Below are positions 1 through 9,104 of a DNA stretch of 64,000 bases, in pieces. The DNA is from an uncultured Lachnospiraceae bacterium. Lineage in GTDB: Bacteria > Bacillota > Clostridia > Lachnospirales > Lachnospiraceae. The stretch's first letter is position 1; every line of letters starts with the position of its first letter. The stretch lies in NCBI GenBank assembly GCA_910586555.1, contig CAJUJY010000001.1, positions 1-64,000 on the forward strand, in the 5' to 3' direction. A program made the translations under genes and the position numbers. The notes beneath the pieces were generated by a model. It did not search any database and was not told where the DNA came from. It was given only the letters and a program-made list of their open reading frames with translations.

Positions 1-61
1 TCCATGCCTTCATTATATCTTATCTTTAACTTTTTGAAAATTGATTTCCGTGTATGGCTTC

Positions 62-230
62 CAGGGCTGTTTCATAAATTTCTGGCTGTGTATAAATGTA
101 TAAACAAGAGATAATTTATAGTTATCCATAGTTTGTTTTAAAAAGTTTGTACATGTGGAGATTTTTATATCCTGGCAATTCCAAAGTAATCCTACAGGCA
201 ACCCATTTCCGCTTGGACAGGTTCACGCAT
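62..230 (-). mobile_element. Truncated copy (A) of the inverted-repeat structured element
   Basis: This is a fragment of the element found complete at 13600-14253 and 41931-42656, in opposite orientation. It keeps the outer inverted repeat (GTTTCATAAATTT, then ATAATTTATAGTTATCC), the region matching ACATGTGG, and the 3' arm of the internal domain 2 (CCTGGCAA, GTAATCCTA and TTCCGCTTGGAC on the plus strand). Homology stops near 230, just before the stop codon of the anti-sigma gene at 238. The rest of the element is missing. Positions 1-61 show nothing recognisable. Confidence 0.75.
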
Positions 231-237
231 ATGATTT

Positions 238-834
238 TTAATCTGTAAATGCATTATCTACTATAAATTTAATCTTACCTATTTCTATTCCCATCTGTTC
301 ATGCAGTGCTGCCTGTTCCTGGTTATCAGGATCCCATTGTACATCAGTGATATTACAAAGGACATATGTTTTATTACTAGTGGAAAAAAGATACTGGTAT
401 GGAACAGCATCATACCCTTTTTCTATAAGCTGTTCTGGTGTCATTGCACCATCATAACATACAATGTAAAACAATATGCCTTCATACCCATTTGCAGATT
501 CCCTTGTCTTTTTATTATAAAATATATAATTATTTTCCTTTTTTTCTATGGCGTATTTCCCTTTCCATGTATCTGGCAGAACTAGTGTAAGCCCAATTTC
601 CCCAAGTGTTACCGTTTCCTGTTTTACTGGCACTTTAATAACTGTTTCACGGGCAAAGACAAGTGCCCCTGCACTAAAACTAAATGCCATAAGTATAAAA
701 ACTGCTGCTGCCACGGTAAAACGCCTGGTTCTTTCTTTATGGTATCTTTGTGCATAATACTGGATTTTTCCTGCTTGTTCTATAAGCCTGTCATCAATAT
801 TCCCAATATGCTCTGAAAACTGTTTTTTATTCAT
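238..834 (-). CDS. Probable anti-sigma factor / single-pass membrane protein
   Basis: This 198-aa protein has a basic N-terminal cytoplasmic segment of about 37 residues, one membrane helix at about residues 39-60, and an extracytoplasmic domain of about 135 residues. The start codon overlaps the stop of the upstream ECF sigma gene by 4 bases, the usual arrangement for a sigma/anti-sigma pair with translational coupling. I do not recognise a named anti-sigma motif in the cytoplasmic part, so the role is inferred from topology and position. It probably holds the sigma factor at the membrane until an envelope signal arrives. The 3' end sits 8 bp from the truncated mobile element. Confidence 0.65.
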   Translation of the reverse strand: MNKKQFSEHIGNIDDRLIEQAGKIQYYAQRYHKERTRRFTVAAAVFILMAFSFSAGALVFARETVIKVPVKQETVTLGEIGLTLVLPDTWKGKYAIEKKENNYIFYNKKTRESANGYEGILFYIVCYDGAMTPEQLIEKGYDAVPYQYLFSTSNKTYVLCNITDVQWDPDNQEQAALHEQMGIEIGKIKFIVDNAFTD

Positions 835-1388
835 ACATCAATCCCCTCACTTTCCAAATACTGCCTGAGTTTACGGCGCATTTCATATAACATTGACTTT
901 ACTTTACTTTGGCTGAAACCTGTATATTTGCAAATAGTCCCAATAGAATCAAAATACCAGTACCGCCGTATAAAAATATTACGTTTCTCACTGCTCTGCT
1001 GCCATAAGAATTTACTAATTGTATCCTCTATATGTTTTTTTTCAATTTCTGATTCTATACTGTCTGTACCAGATACACAGTCACCTAACTCTTCTAAAGA
1101 TGTAACTGCCTCCGGGTTACGTTTTGCAGCGGAAATATATTCATATTTTTTCAGGGCCAGGTTTCTTGCAATCCTGCCTATAAATGCTGGAAACCTATCC
1201 GGGCGTTTAAATGGAATTTCATTCCATACTGCAAAATAAGTATCATTAACACATTCCTCACTATCCTCATAACTTGAAAGAATGTTGCCAGCAATATAAC
1301 TGCACAGCCTGCCATATTTTAAAGATGTTTCATTAACTGCACTTTCATCTCTTTCCCAATATAAATTTATAATTTCTTTATCTTCCAA
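831..1388 (-). CDS. ECF-type RNA polymerase sigma factor
   Basis: This 185-aa protein has the two-domain ECF layout. Region 2 is at about residues 20-80 (motif DSEECVNDTYFAVW) and region 4 at about residues 115-175, with a helix-turn-helix around GTICKYTGFSQSKVKSML. A short acidic linker of about 30 residues separates them. It would direct RNA polymerase to a small regulon and is probably restrained by the membrane protein encoded immediately downstream with a 4-base overlap. ECF operons often autoregulate; I could not identify the cognate promoter here. A GGAGG-like sequence (AAGGAGGCTTGG) precedes the start. Confidence 0.85.
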   Translation of the reverse strand: MEDKEIINLYWERDESAVNETSLKYGRLCSYIAGNILSSYEDSEECVNDTYFAVWNEIPFKRPDRFPAFIGRIARNLALKKYEYISAAKRNPEAVTSLEELGDCVSGTDSIESEIEKKHIEDTISKFLWQQSSEKRNIFIRRYWYFDSIGTICKYTGFSQSKVKSMLYEMRRKLRQYLESEGIDV

Positions 1389-1475
1389 ATTCCAAGCCTC
1401 CTTGTATTATTTTACTGAAAGCAGCTTCCACTATATAAGTACGTTTTTTTTAATGCTGGTTGTATAATTAAAAAA

Positions 1476-1513
1476 GTTTTCTAAAAAAGGCTTTTATGCC
1501 TTTTTTAGAAAAC
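1476..1513. terminator. Perfect 16-bp stem hairpin
   Basis: GTTTTCTAAAAAAGGC and its exact complement flank a 6-nt loop. A/T-rich ends on both sides make it a possible bidirectional terminator. It lies upstream of the sigma gene and downstream of nothing on the plus strand, so it more probably insulates the sigma operon from the repeat element at 1594-1717. Confidence 0.5.
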
Positions 1514-1593
1514 ATATAAATTTCCATTAAAGCGGATATTCGCAATCCGCATTGCCTGCAAGCAGGCATTGGCTACTTGCCCACTTGCAAATC

Positions 1594-1717
1594 AACCTCA
1601 TTGCCGCTTTGCGGCAGTCTGGCAGGAGCTTGAACCCCTGCCAGACTAAGTAAGCCCTGGTAAATCAAACCCACCGCTTAAGAAGCGTGTATTTTAAAGG
1701 GCTTACTTAATGAGGTT
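1594..1717. repeat. Four-stem cloverleaf-like structured repeat
   Basis: An outer stem (AACCTCATT at 1594-1602 with AATGAGGTT at 1709-1717) encloses three helices: GCCGC/GCGGC with a TTT loop; GTCTGGCAGG/CCTGCCAGAC; and AAGTAAGCCCT/AGGGCTTACTT. A 40-bp sequence matching the 3' arm (from GAAGCGTG through GAGGTTAAAT) recurs at 57948-57987. The flanking 1530-1590 contains more short inverted repeats. No ORF is present. It may be a small mobile repeat or a structured RNA. Confidence 0.55.
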
Positions 1718-1746
1718 AAATGGTACAGGCGGTTTTGCATATTTTT

Positions 1747-2124
1747 TTAATTTTCTTTGTAAACTGTAATTTTATAATTTCCAATAAACTTGTTACACTC
1801 TGCTGCTAATGTATATGTATCTGGCTTTTCTAAAGTAAAATATGTTTCAAGTTCCTTTGCCTTGTCCAGTTCATATACTGTATTCTGGCTGGAATCATAT
1901 AATACCATTGCTAAATCCCCGCCTTTTATGCCAGACCTGAAAGAAAATTTTATTTTATCACCCTTTTCTCCTGTAAAACTAATATCAGAAGTGCCTGTTT
2001 CTGCTTCCCTGAAAACCCTGTCCATATTGCCTAATACCTCCTGGTGGTTTATATACCAGGCAATTAGTAAAATGCTTATAAGTACAATAATGCCAGCACT
2101 AATTACTATATTCTGCTTTTTCAC
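1747..2124 (-). CDS. Membrane-anchored hypothetical protein
   Basis: This 125-aa protein has an N-terminal membrane anchor (about residues 6-24) and a small extracytoplasmic domain. The domain pattern (KIKFSFRSGIKGGDLAMVLYDSS, then a short YTLAAECNKFIGNYKITVYKE beta-rich end) looks like a compact beta-sandwich, but I do not recognise the family. There is no lipobox. It lies 44 bp downstream of the hybrid kinase gene on the same strand and could be cotranscribed with it. Function is unknown. Confidence 0.55.
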   Translation of the reverse strand: MKKQNIVISAGIIVLISILLIAWYINHQEVLGNMDRVFREAETGTSDISFTGEKGDKIKFSFRSGIKGGDLAMVLYDSSQNTVYELDKAKELETYFTLEKPDTYTLAAECNKFIGNYKITVYKEN

Positions 2125-2167
2125 TTATATATTTCTCCTTAAATATTTGTTTATTTGTCATTGTATT

Positions 2168-4867
2168 TTACACACATTTTTTCCAGCAGGCAAGGATTTC
2201 TTCACATTGTTCTGTATCAATATCTTCTACTGCATTTTTAAGCTTGCCAAAGTATTCCTCATGATCTTTGCTATATGAATACTTCTCCATATCACTAATG
2301 ACTTCTTCCATTTTATCCATATCAAGGTCTTCAAGCGCTGTTTCCATTCTTGCAAAAAATTCATTAAGTTTCTTTGCATCTGCCTGCCTTCCGCCATGTT
2401 CTGCATTTTTCTCTGTAAAATATGGTTTTAATATATCTTTGTATTTTATATATTCTTCAAGCATGCCTGGTGTGGTTTTATGTATCAGTCCTGCATCTTC
2501 TGCATTGCCTGCTGCCTCCATGCGCTCTGCCATATCTGCCAGGTTATTAGCGCCTACCTGCCTTGATGCACTTTTTAATCCATGTACTTCAACAGTATAT
2601 TCTTTCCATTTTTCTTTTTGTTCATATTCCTTAATTAAATTATATTTCTTTTCAATAACACGGTAATACTCCTTTAAAACAGACCAGAAAAGTTCTTCCC
2701 TGCCAAGAAGCTTCATTGCCAGATCTACATCAAGCCCTGTTATCTGGATTTTTACACCTGTTTTTCCTTCTGTCCCTTCCTCTTTGTTTTCCTTTTTCTT
2801 CTCCCGTACAATTTTTTCTTTAGGAAGCCATTTTTTTAACTTTGAAATAATAATCCTTAATTCAATAGGTTTTGTCACAAAATCGTCCATGCCTTCACTA
2901 ATAAACAGCTCCCTTGTCCCATCTACTGCATTAGCAGTAAGGGCTATAATGGGAACCTGCCCGTTCTCCCCAAGCATACGGCGTATTACCCTTGTAGTTT
3001 CAACACCATCCATTTCAGGCATCATATGATCCATAAAAATAATGTCATACTTTTTATTAGTTATCTTATTAACAGCTTCTTTTCCGCTAAGTGCTGTTTC
3101 AATATTCATAGCAATAGGATTTAAAAGTCCTTGCACAACTGTAAGGTTCACAGAATTATCATCTACTACAAGTATTTCTGCCCCTGGTGCAGTAAAATCA
3201 AAATCATCTGCCTCTATCTGTGAGAAGTTTAAATATACATCATCACCATGAAAAATACTTGCAAGGTTTAAAGAATACAATGGCTTTTTTATTACACGTA
3301 CATTTGGTATATTATATGAACGTGTAGAACGGAAATTAATAAGCACAACTCCTGTTATATCTGGCCTTTCCTTTAGAAAATCCATTACAGTATCTGTAAA
3401 TAATGGCTGTTCTATAAAAAAATACGAAACCCCTTTCTCATCCAGAATATAAAGCTCATTTTCTGAACTAATGCTAAAATATGAAGCCCCAAATCTTGGA
3501 AGGTCATTCTCTATTTCTTTCCCTATATAATAATTTTCTATAAGCCCTGCCACTGTCATTTTTTCTTTAGGCTTATCAATAGATGGCCTGCTGCTTATTA
3601 CTTTCTGCGGAAGCGTGAATGTAAACCTGCTTCCCTTGCCATATACACTCTCTGCCTGTATTTCGCCGTCCATAAGTGATATAAGCTGTTTACATATTGC
3701 AAGTCCAAGCCCTGTTCCTTCAATATTGCGGTTACGCTTGCTGTCTACCTGCTGGAAAGATTTAAACAGTTTATTCATATCTTCCTTTTTAATTCCCCGC
3801 CCGGTATCAGAAATGCTTACAAACATAATAATCCCATCTTCACCAGATGGTTTAAAGTCCACTTCCAGATGGACATTTCCTTTATCTGTAAACTTTACAG
3901 CATTATTAGCAAGATTTACCAGAATCTGCTTAATACGGATATTGTCACCATGCAGTTCATGCGGCAGGCATGGATTTACATCAAGTGTCAGTTCTACTTT
4001 TTTATTGCCAAGGCGTGTCATAATTATATTTACTACATCATTAATAACAGACATAGGTTCATAATCCACTTCATTAATATCCATTTTGCCAGATTCAATC
4101 TTAGAAAAATCCAGTATATCGTTAATAATTGTAAGAAGTGACTGTCCTGAAGATTTAATCTGGCTTATATAATTCCTTGCTGCTGTGGAAATCTCTTCAC
4201 GCAGTGCCATTTCTGCCATTCCGATTACAGCATTCATAGGGGTACGTATCTCATGGCTCATATTAGCAAGAAAATCTGATTTCATATGTAAAGCTTTCTC
4301 TAGCTGTAAATTATTAAGATAAACCTGGTTTTTATTACTTGCAACCTCTGAAAGCACATTAGCAATGTCATAAAGCGCAACTGCTGCCTTGTCAATTTCT
4401 GCCGTATCCATAATTTTTATACTTTCTGCTGCCTTAAAAAGCTTCTCTTCATCTGCCCCTGTTTCCCTGGCTGTTTCCTGTATCTTCCCTGCCTTTAATG
4501 GTTCTGGAAGCACTTGTCCGCCAATAAGACACCCTGCCATTCTGTTCCCTGCTACAATAGGCGCTGAAAAGGCCATAAGCCCTGCATGGCAAAAATACCT
4601 GCATGGGCTTTTTATATCCTGTACTGTATGTGCCCTTTCTGTTTCTTCCCTATAACATTTTTCACACATATGTTTCCCTTTTTCTGTTGACTGGATATTT
4701 TTAGTACAGAAATCATGAAAACCTGATGGTTTTGTTACAGTATTCCCGTTTGCATCTGTAACAATGGCGGCAATCCCTGTCATCATGGAAAATGCATCCT
4801 GCATCTTCTGTAAGGTACTGGCACTTATTAAATCTGTAAGAAAAAGTTCCTCATCAATTATATCCAT
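2168..4867 (-). CDS. PocR-type hybrid sensor histidine kinase with receiver and HPt domains
   Basis: This protein of about 899 aa has a PocR-like sensory domain at about residues 15-170, with a Cys-rich core (FCTKNIQ, CEKCYREE, CRYFCHAG). A HisKA domain follows with the phospho-His in MSHEIRTPMNAVIG (about residue 205), then HATPase_c to about 430 (GTGLGLAICKQL). A degenerate pseudo-receiver precedes a true receiver at about 570-690 (DDNS, MDHMMPEMDG, TKPI). A histidine-phosphotransfer domain follows (HGLKSASRQVGA, about 760). There is no membrane helix, so it should be a cytoplasmic sensor of a small ligand. The ATG at 4867 has GGGAGG at 7-nt spacing; the upstream ATG at 4873 is too close to it. 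It lies 15 bp after a response-regulator gene. Confidence 0.9.
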   Translation of the reverse strand: MDIIDEELFLTDLISASTLQKMQDAFSMMTGIAAIVTDANGNTVTKPSGFHDFCTKNIQSTEKGKHMCEKCYREETERAHTVQDIKSPCRYFCHAGLMAFSAPIVAGNRMAGCLIGGQVLPEPLKAGKIQETARETGADEEKLFKAAESIKIMDTAEIDKAAVALYDIANVLSEVASNKNQVYLNNLQLEKALHMKSDFLANMSHEIRTPMNAVIGMAEMALREEISTAARNYISQIKSSGQSLLTIINDILDFSKIESGKMDINEVDYEPMSVINDVVNIIMTRLGNKKVELTLDVNPCLPHELHGDNIRIKQILVNLANNAVKFTDKGNVHLEVDFKPSGEDGIIMFVSISDTGRGIKKEDMNKLFKSFQQVDSKRNRNIEGTGLGLAICKQLISLMDGEIQAESVYGKGSRFTFTLPQKVISSRPSIDKPKEKMTVAGLIENYYIGKEIENDLPRFGASYFSISSENELYILDEKGVSYFFIEQPLFTDTVMDFLKERPDITGVVLINFRSTRSYNIPNVRVIKKPLYSLNLASIFHGDDVYLNFSQIEADDFDFTAPGAEILVVDDNSVNLTVVQGLLNPIAMNIETALSGKEAVNKITNKKYDIIFMDHMMPEMDGVETTRVIRRMLGENGQVPIIALTANAVDGTRELFISEGMDDFVTKPIELRIIISKLKKWLPKEKIVREKKKENKEEGTEGKTGVKIQITGLDVDLAMKLLGREELFWSVLKEYYRVIEKKYNLIKEYEQKEKWKEYTVEVHGLKSASRQVGANNLADMAERMEAAGNAEDAGLIHKTTPGMLEEYIKYKDILKPYFTEKNAEHGGRQADAKKLNEFFARMETALEDLDMDKMEEVISDMEKYSYSKDHEEYFGKLKNAVEDIDTEQCEEILACWKKCV

Positions 4868-4882
4868 AAGCATGCCTCCCTT

Positions 4883-5734
4883 TTAACCTATAACGTTTTT
4901 AATTGTGGAAGAAAGCTTCATCATATCAATAGGTTTTAAAAGATATCCCTGTGGCTTCATGGCAAGTACATCTTGTATTTTTTCCTTGTCTGTAACACCA
5001 GTAAGAAATACTACTGGCAAATTCTTTGTATTAATATTATTACGTATCTGGCTTAAAACTTCGGGTCCTTTTTCTCCTGGCATTTCATAATCTAAAAGTA
5101 CAAGGTCTGTTTTCTTGGTTTCTAAAAACTTCATTGCTACCTTGCCGCTTTTTGCTGTTGCCACATCATAGCGTCCTGACAAATAATTTTTAATAAGTTT
5201 TAAAACACTGCTGTCATCATCTACTACAAGTACATGTTTTCTTCTGTCTGCTTCACTAGCTTCCAGCCTTGACATTATTTTTTCAGCCTCTTTTACTGCT
5301 TCTGCAGCATCTGCTGTTATCTGTGCTGCCATATCAGATGTTGCTTTCCTTGTGCCAAGCCTCCTCATATCTTCAAGTGCCCTGGCAATTTTTTCTTCAA
5401 TATTGCGGTATGCCAGGGATTTATCAATTATAACAGCTTTTACACTTGTAACCGCCTTTTCAAACTGGGAACATTCCTTTTGGTCACTTATAACAAATAC
5501 TGGTATTTTCTTTCTGGAAAGTTCATTTCCTATACCAGTAAATTTCTTCAATGCATCCACGCCCTCCCCGTTAAGGCAGAAAATAAATGCATCAGGCTGT
5601 ATGTATTTAATATGGTTCATTATGTCCACATAACGGTCTGAACTTGCCATACAGTCAAATCTTTGTCCTGTATTGTCAAAAAACTGGCTAACCAGGTTTC
5701 TGTTATTTCCGGTAATTAATATTTTATACTTCAT
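4883..5734 (-). CDS. Response regulator with N-terminal pseudo-receiver and C-terminal receiver
   Basis: This 283-aa protein has two CheY-like folds and no DNA-binding output. Residues 1-120 resemble a receiver without an acidic pocket (KILITGNNRN start). Residues 165-283 form a canonical receiver with DDD at about 171-173, the phospho-Asp in LLDYEMPGEKGP (about 216), Thr in FLTGVTD and Lys in LLKPID. A charged helical linker joins them. The gene is immediately upstream of the PocR hybrid kinase with a gap of about 15 bp, so the two likely form one phosphorelay that signals by protein interaction rather than transcription. AAGGGGG precedes the start. Confidence 0.85.
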   Translation of the reverse strand: MKYKILITGNNRNLVSQFFDNTGQRFDCMASSDRYVDIMNHIKYIQPDAFIFCLNGEGVDALKKFTGIGNELSRKKIPVFVISDQKECSQFEKAVTSVKAVIIDKSLAYRNIEEKIARALEDMRRLGTRKATSDMAAQITADAAEAVKEAEKIMSRLEASEADRRKHVLVVDDDSSVLKLIKNYLSGRYDVATAKSGKVAMKFLETKKTDLVLLDYEMPGEKGPEVLSQIRNNINTKNLPVVFLTGVTDKEKIQDVLAMKPQGYLLKPIDMMKLSSTIKNVIG

Positions 5735-5769
5735 ACCAACACCCCCTTTATTTGTTTTTGCTGTAACAA

Positions 5770-6837
5770 TTACACCAGTTCACTTATCCTGGCTTCCCAT
5801 TTACCGTATTCCCCGCTGCTAAGTTCCCTTTCTATTTCTACATAAGGATCAAGGGCATTATGAGGCACAGCAAGGAACTTTGCATCAAAACTTCTGCCTG
5901 GGCCTTTATCCAGAAGTACAATTACAGCATAACCATCTACAACTGGTATACCATCTGGTGGCATTTCTCCCCATACCAGGTTCATTATGTCATCATTACC
6001 GCACTCTGTATGTGGCATTACACTATAATTACATTCAGTAAAATGCATAACATATAATTTATCCCAACAGTCCTCCGGATATTCACCATATGCAAGGTCT
6101 ATAAGTGATTTATCTGCATTAAAAGAAGACATTCCATACTTCCTTCCTAAATTTTCTGCTATCTGCTCTTCTAACAAAAAAAGCAAGTGGAAACAGTTAT
6201 TTAAATCGTTTGCCGTTGCAATAAAACCTTGCCTCTTTCCTGGATAGAGAACCAGAAGTTTTAAATCACTGCATGTCCTCTGCATACAGTCAACATAATA
6301 TATTGATTTAAGGTATGGGCTTTCTGGTGTTTCTTCTGCCAGGTAAGTTATTTTTTCCCCAATCCCTTTATCTTCAAGAAACTTCCTTAAATCTGTATCC
6401 CTTGTTAAAAAAGCCATTACTGTAACACATAGAATATTAAAACCAAAATATGCCCTTGCCCAGTCCGGGTTTTTATTATAAATTTCTTTAAAGTCTGGCA
6501 GCCCTTCACACCCATCATCTGTTTCAAGGCTTTTAAACATATCATAAAGATTATTGCATGCTTTTAAAAATAATTCTATAACCCCCTGTCCTGCGGAAGT
6601 ATCTTCTTCCTTTTCACATGCAAAGCCTATAAAATTAGAAAGGACACTTGCTTTATATAAATCCATATTGCAAAGGCTGTCTGACAATTCCATTGAAAAT
6701 TCTATTATATTGCCACTGTTAATTGACTTTCCTACAGCTTCCCCAAAAGCAGGAAAGTTATGTAAAATCCTTTCATTCCCCAAATCTTCAAATCCTGTTT
6801 CTGTACATAAAAAATCCATTAGTTCCTTACAATCCAT
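5770..6837 (-). CDS. Hypothetical cytoplasmic protein (355 aa)
   Basis: This 355-aa acidic protein has no signal peptide or membrane helix. It appears mainly alpha-helical in the N-terminal 250 residues, with a C-terminal mixed region containing GIPVVDGYAVIVLLDKG. I do not recognise the family. It has a strong ribosome-binding site (GAGGAGG, 7 nt before ATG) and lies 36 bp upstream of the two-receiver regulator on the same strand. It may therefore head the phosphorelay operon. It could be an uncharacterised sensory or regulatory partner, but nothing in the sequence proves this. Confidence 0.6.
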   Translation of the reverse strand: MDCKELMDFLCTETGFEDLGNERILHNFPAFGEAVGKSINSGNIIEFSMELSDSLCNMDLYKASVLSNFIGFACEKEEDTSAGQGVIELFLKACNNLYDMFKSLETDDGCEGLPDFKEIYNKNPDWARAYFGFNILCVTVMAFLTRDTDLRKFLEDKGIGEKITYLAEETPESPYLKSIYYVDCMQRTCSDLKLLVLYPGKRQGFIATANDLNNCFHLLFLLEEQIAENLGRKYGMSSFNADKSLIDLAYGEYPEDCWDKLYVMHFTECNYSVMPHTECGNDDIMNLVWGEMPPDGIPVVDGYAVIVLLDKGPGRSFDAKFLAVPHNALDPYVEIERELSSGEYGKWEARISELV

Positions 6838-7018
6838 TTTAATACCTCCTCTTTAACTACAATCTTTATATAATTATAAATATATTATATACCCTGGCGG
6901 GCATACAGGCAATTATTAAATCATATAAAATATACAATTAACCAGGCATATATCCACAATCCGCATTTCAAGTAATTTCCGGTTCCAGGCAGTCTTTGGT
7001 TCCAGGCAATTATGAATT

Positions 7019-7600
7019 TTAAAGGGCTGGCTTTATATCAAAAAGCTTTGCCCCAATACCATTACCAACTGCCATAACCAAAATATAAGTAAATGACTTA
7101 AAACTGTACACACCTGCAAGATTAAAATAAAACATATCTGCTATTGAATGTTCAAAGCCTGATAATATAAAAATCATAACAGGTGCTATTATAAATACAA
7201 TATTTTTTGATTTGTTATAATTATCAATAGCCAGGTACATCATTACACCGCAGAACACTGATAACAGGAAGATATTAAAAATACTATTGTCAAGTTTTTT
7301 GCCTGAAAGTACTGTACTGTCAATATCCAGATGTGCCATTTTTGCCAGGGCTGCTGCAATAAAAGTTCCTGCAAAGTTTCCAGCAAGTATAACAAGCATA
7401 TCCAAAAGTTCCTTAAACTTTTTAACAAACCCAATTTTTCCAGTATACAGGTAAAACCCCTGCGTAACTATTGTAAGCAGCCCGAAAGAAAACAGTAATG
7501 CCCCAATAACCTTATTATCCACTGATAAGTTTACAATACCGCCTATGCCAATCATAAAACCAGCATAAACAGCTTTAATAAATATATGTACTTTATCCAT
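7019..7600 (-). CDS. Formate/nitrite transporter (FNT) family channel, short form
   Basis: This 193-aa integral membrane protein has about six predicted helices. The FNT signature GFEHSIADM is at residues 148-156, with the conserved His at 151. GNFAGTF is at about 74-80 and the loop YTGKIG at about 52-57. FNT proteins conduct formate, nitrite, hydrosulfide or short acids across the cytoplasmic membrane. It is shorter than the usual 250-280 aa because the N- and C-terminal tails are minimal. No formate-metabolism gene is adjacent, so the substrate is open. Confidence 0.8.
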   Translation of the reverse strand: MDKVHIFIKAVYAGFMIGIGGIVNLSVDNKVIGALLFSFGLLTIVTQGFYLYTGKIGFVKKFKELLDMLVILAGNFAGTFIAAALAKMAHLDIDSTVLSGKKLDNSIFNIFLLSVFCGVMMYLAIDNYNKSKNIVFIIAPVMIFILSGFEHSIADMFYFNLAGVYSFKSFTYILVMAVGNGIGAKLFDIKPAL

Positions 7601-7655
7601 ATCTTCCTCCTGGAATATTTTTCTTTAAATATGTGCTTTAAACTGCAAGTTTGTT

Positions 7656-8018
7656 TTATCTGCCTTCTGGAAATTTCTCTTTAATTTTTAAATCTGTATA
7701 ATAAAATGCCAGACATAAAAACACAACCCCGGTAAATTCCCCTGTAATAACTATAACCCTGGCAGAAAACTGTAACACAGCCATTACAATACTTATTATT
7801 ATTTCTATTATAAATAAACGCTTCCCCATGGCAATAAAAATACCAGGGGCAATACTTTGTGCATAATCCCAGTGCATTTGTGATTTCCTTGAAACCGGCG
7901 TGTTATATCCATTACCTGTGTCCATGCCATACTGTTTTTTATTTAGCATATATCCTGTACTAACCATTACAAATGGCACAATAAAGTTTAATAATATTAA
8001 TGCATACATAAATCCCAT
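7656..8018 (-). CDS. SdpI-like small membrane protein
   Basis: This 120-aa protein has about three to four hydrophobic helices. The segment GYNTPVSRKSQMHWDYAQ after helix 1 resembles the G-R-T-P-x-S...W signature of the SdpI/YhfL family, which includes the immunity protein against the SdpC killing factor. The listed start overlaps the upstream nucleotidyltransferase gene by 22 bp; an internal ATG at 8009 would reduce the overlap. Family assignment is from the short motif only, and no toxin gene is visible next to it. Confidence 0.55.
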   Translation of the reverse strand: MGFMYALILLNFIVPFVMVSTGYMLNKKQYGMDTGNGYNTPVSRKSQMHWDYAQSIAPGIFIAMGKRLFIIEIIISIVMAVLQFSARVIVITGEFTGVVFLCLAFYYTDLKIKEKFPEGR

Positions 8019-9040
8019 CCCCCCGTTACAACCTTTTCATTTATATATATTTTAAATTCTTCTATTTTTTTATAATCTGGCACATCTGGAAGTGATGTAT
8101 TATTCTTTGCATATTCAAAACGTTTTTCATATTCATTAAGCAAATCATAAAATTCTTTTACAGGCTGCCTGTTGCTGTCCAGGTATTTTCCATTCCTGAT
8201 ATCCATAAGCAGGTTATGTTCTTTTTCCCTGTATGTTATAATTTCTTCTTTCTCAAGAATATCAATACACATCATATATAAACGTATTAAATGTGCCATA
8301 TGCTTTCCAAGCTTATTATGTGAAACTGCCTTTTCATTGCGCTTGCCTATTTTATTATAACTGCTTGTTATTGCTTTCATTTCGTTCCACATGCCAGCCC
8401 AGTCCCTCAATGGATAATGCTTAAGGCAGATATCCATAAAAATTTCACTATTATAACCCTCTGTAACAGCCTGGCCAATATAAAGTTTTATGCTGCTTTC
8501 ATCATATGGAAAATATTTGTTTTTAAAATCATAACTGGCATTATTAATACTTTTTAATATATGCTGTTCATTCTGTTCCTGCCCTGTCAGCCTTGCTGCC
8601 TTATTTTCCATTCTTCTAAGCTGGCTGTCTGCATATCCTGCAAATGTATGTATACAAAGCTTCGATAAAAATATCTTCCTGTTTTCAAGCAGTTCTCTTC
8701 CGGCAGCAGATAAATACAAATAATGCCCTGGTTTACAGCCAAGTATTTCTATTGTATTAGGATTATTTGATGCAAGCAGCTTAACCATTTTATTAAATGA
8801 GTATATTGTAGTATCTGTATCTGTGTCTGCCACCTGCATAAAATCATTCCCTGATAAAATATCATTCTTGGAATTTATGGCAATCCCTCTTATATCAATA
8901 TCAGACCCTTCTTTGTCCATGCCATAGGCATGGCTTCCGCCAAGTGCTAAAAGAATAATATTACTGCCTAAATTCTGGTCTTTCCTTAAAAAACCATATT
9001 CATCTGATTCTAACTTTTGTTTAATCTGGCTGGTATCCAT
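7997..9040 (-). CDS. Predicted nucleotidyltransferase (RlaP-like, DNA polymerase beta superfamily)
   Basis: This 347-aa protein carries the minimal nucleotidyltransferase motif GGSHAYGMDKEGSDIDIRG at residues 34-52, giving the two catalytic acidic residues D47 and D49. A third acidic residue is expected near ADTDTDTTIYS. The remainder is helical and rich in Lys, Asn and Tyr. The pattern matches the RlaP/YcgL-type predicted nucleotidyltransferases, some of which accompany RNA-repair ligases or phage. The substrate is unknown. It overlaps the SdpI-like gene downstream, suggesting a two-gene transcript. Confidence 0.75.
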   Translation of the reverse strand: MDTSQIKQKLESDEYGFLRKDQNLGSNIILLALGGSHAYGMDKEGSDIDIRGIAINSKNDILSGNDFMQVADTDTDTTIYSFNKMVKLLASNNPNTIEILGCKPGHYLYLSAAGRELLENRKIFLSKLCIHTFAGYADSQLRRMENKAARLTGQEQNEQHILKSINNASYDFKNKYFPYDESSIKLYIGQAVTEGYNSEIFMDICLKHYPLRDWAGMWNEMKAITSSYNKIGKRNEKAVSHNKLGKHMAHLIRLYMMCIDILEKEEIITYREKEHNLLMDIRNGKYLDSNRQPVKEFYDLLNEYEKRFEYAKNNTSLPDVPDYKKIEEFKIYINEKVVTGGWDLCMH

Positions 9041-9104
9041 GTTTTTCCTCCTTCCATAAGTTGTTTAACCCCGGCCAGGCGGATATCCGCTTGGCTATAT
9101 ATAT

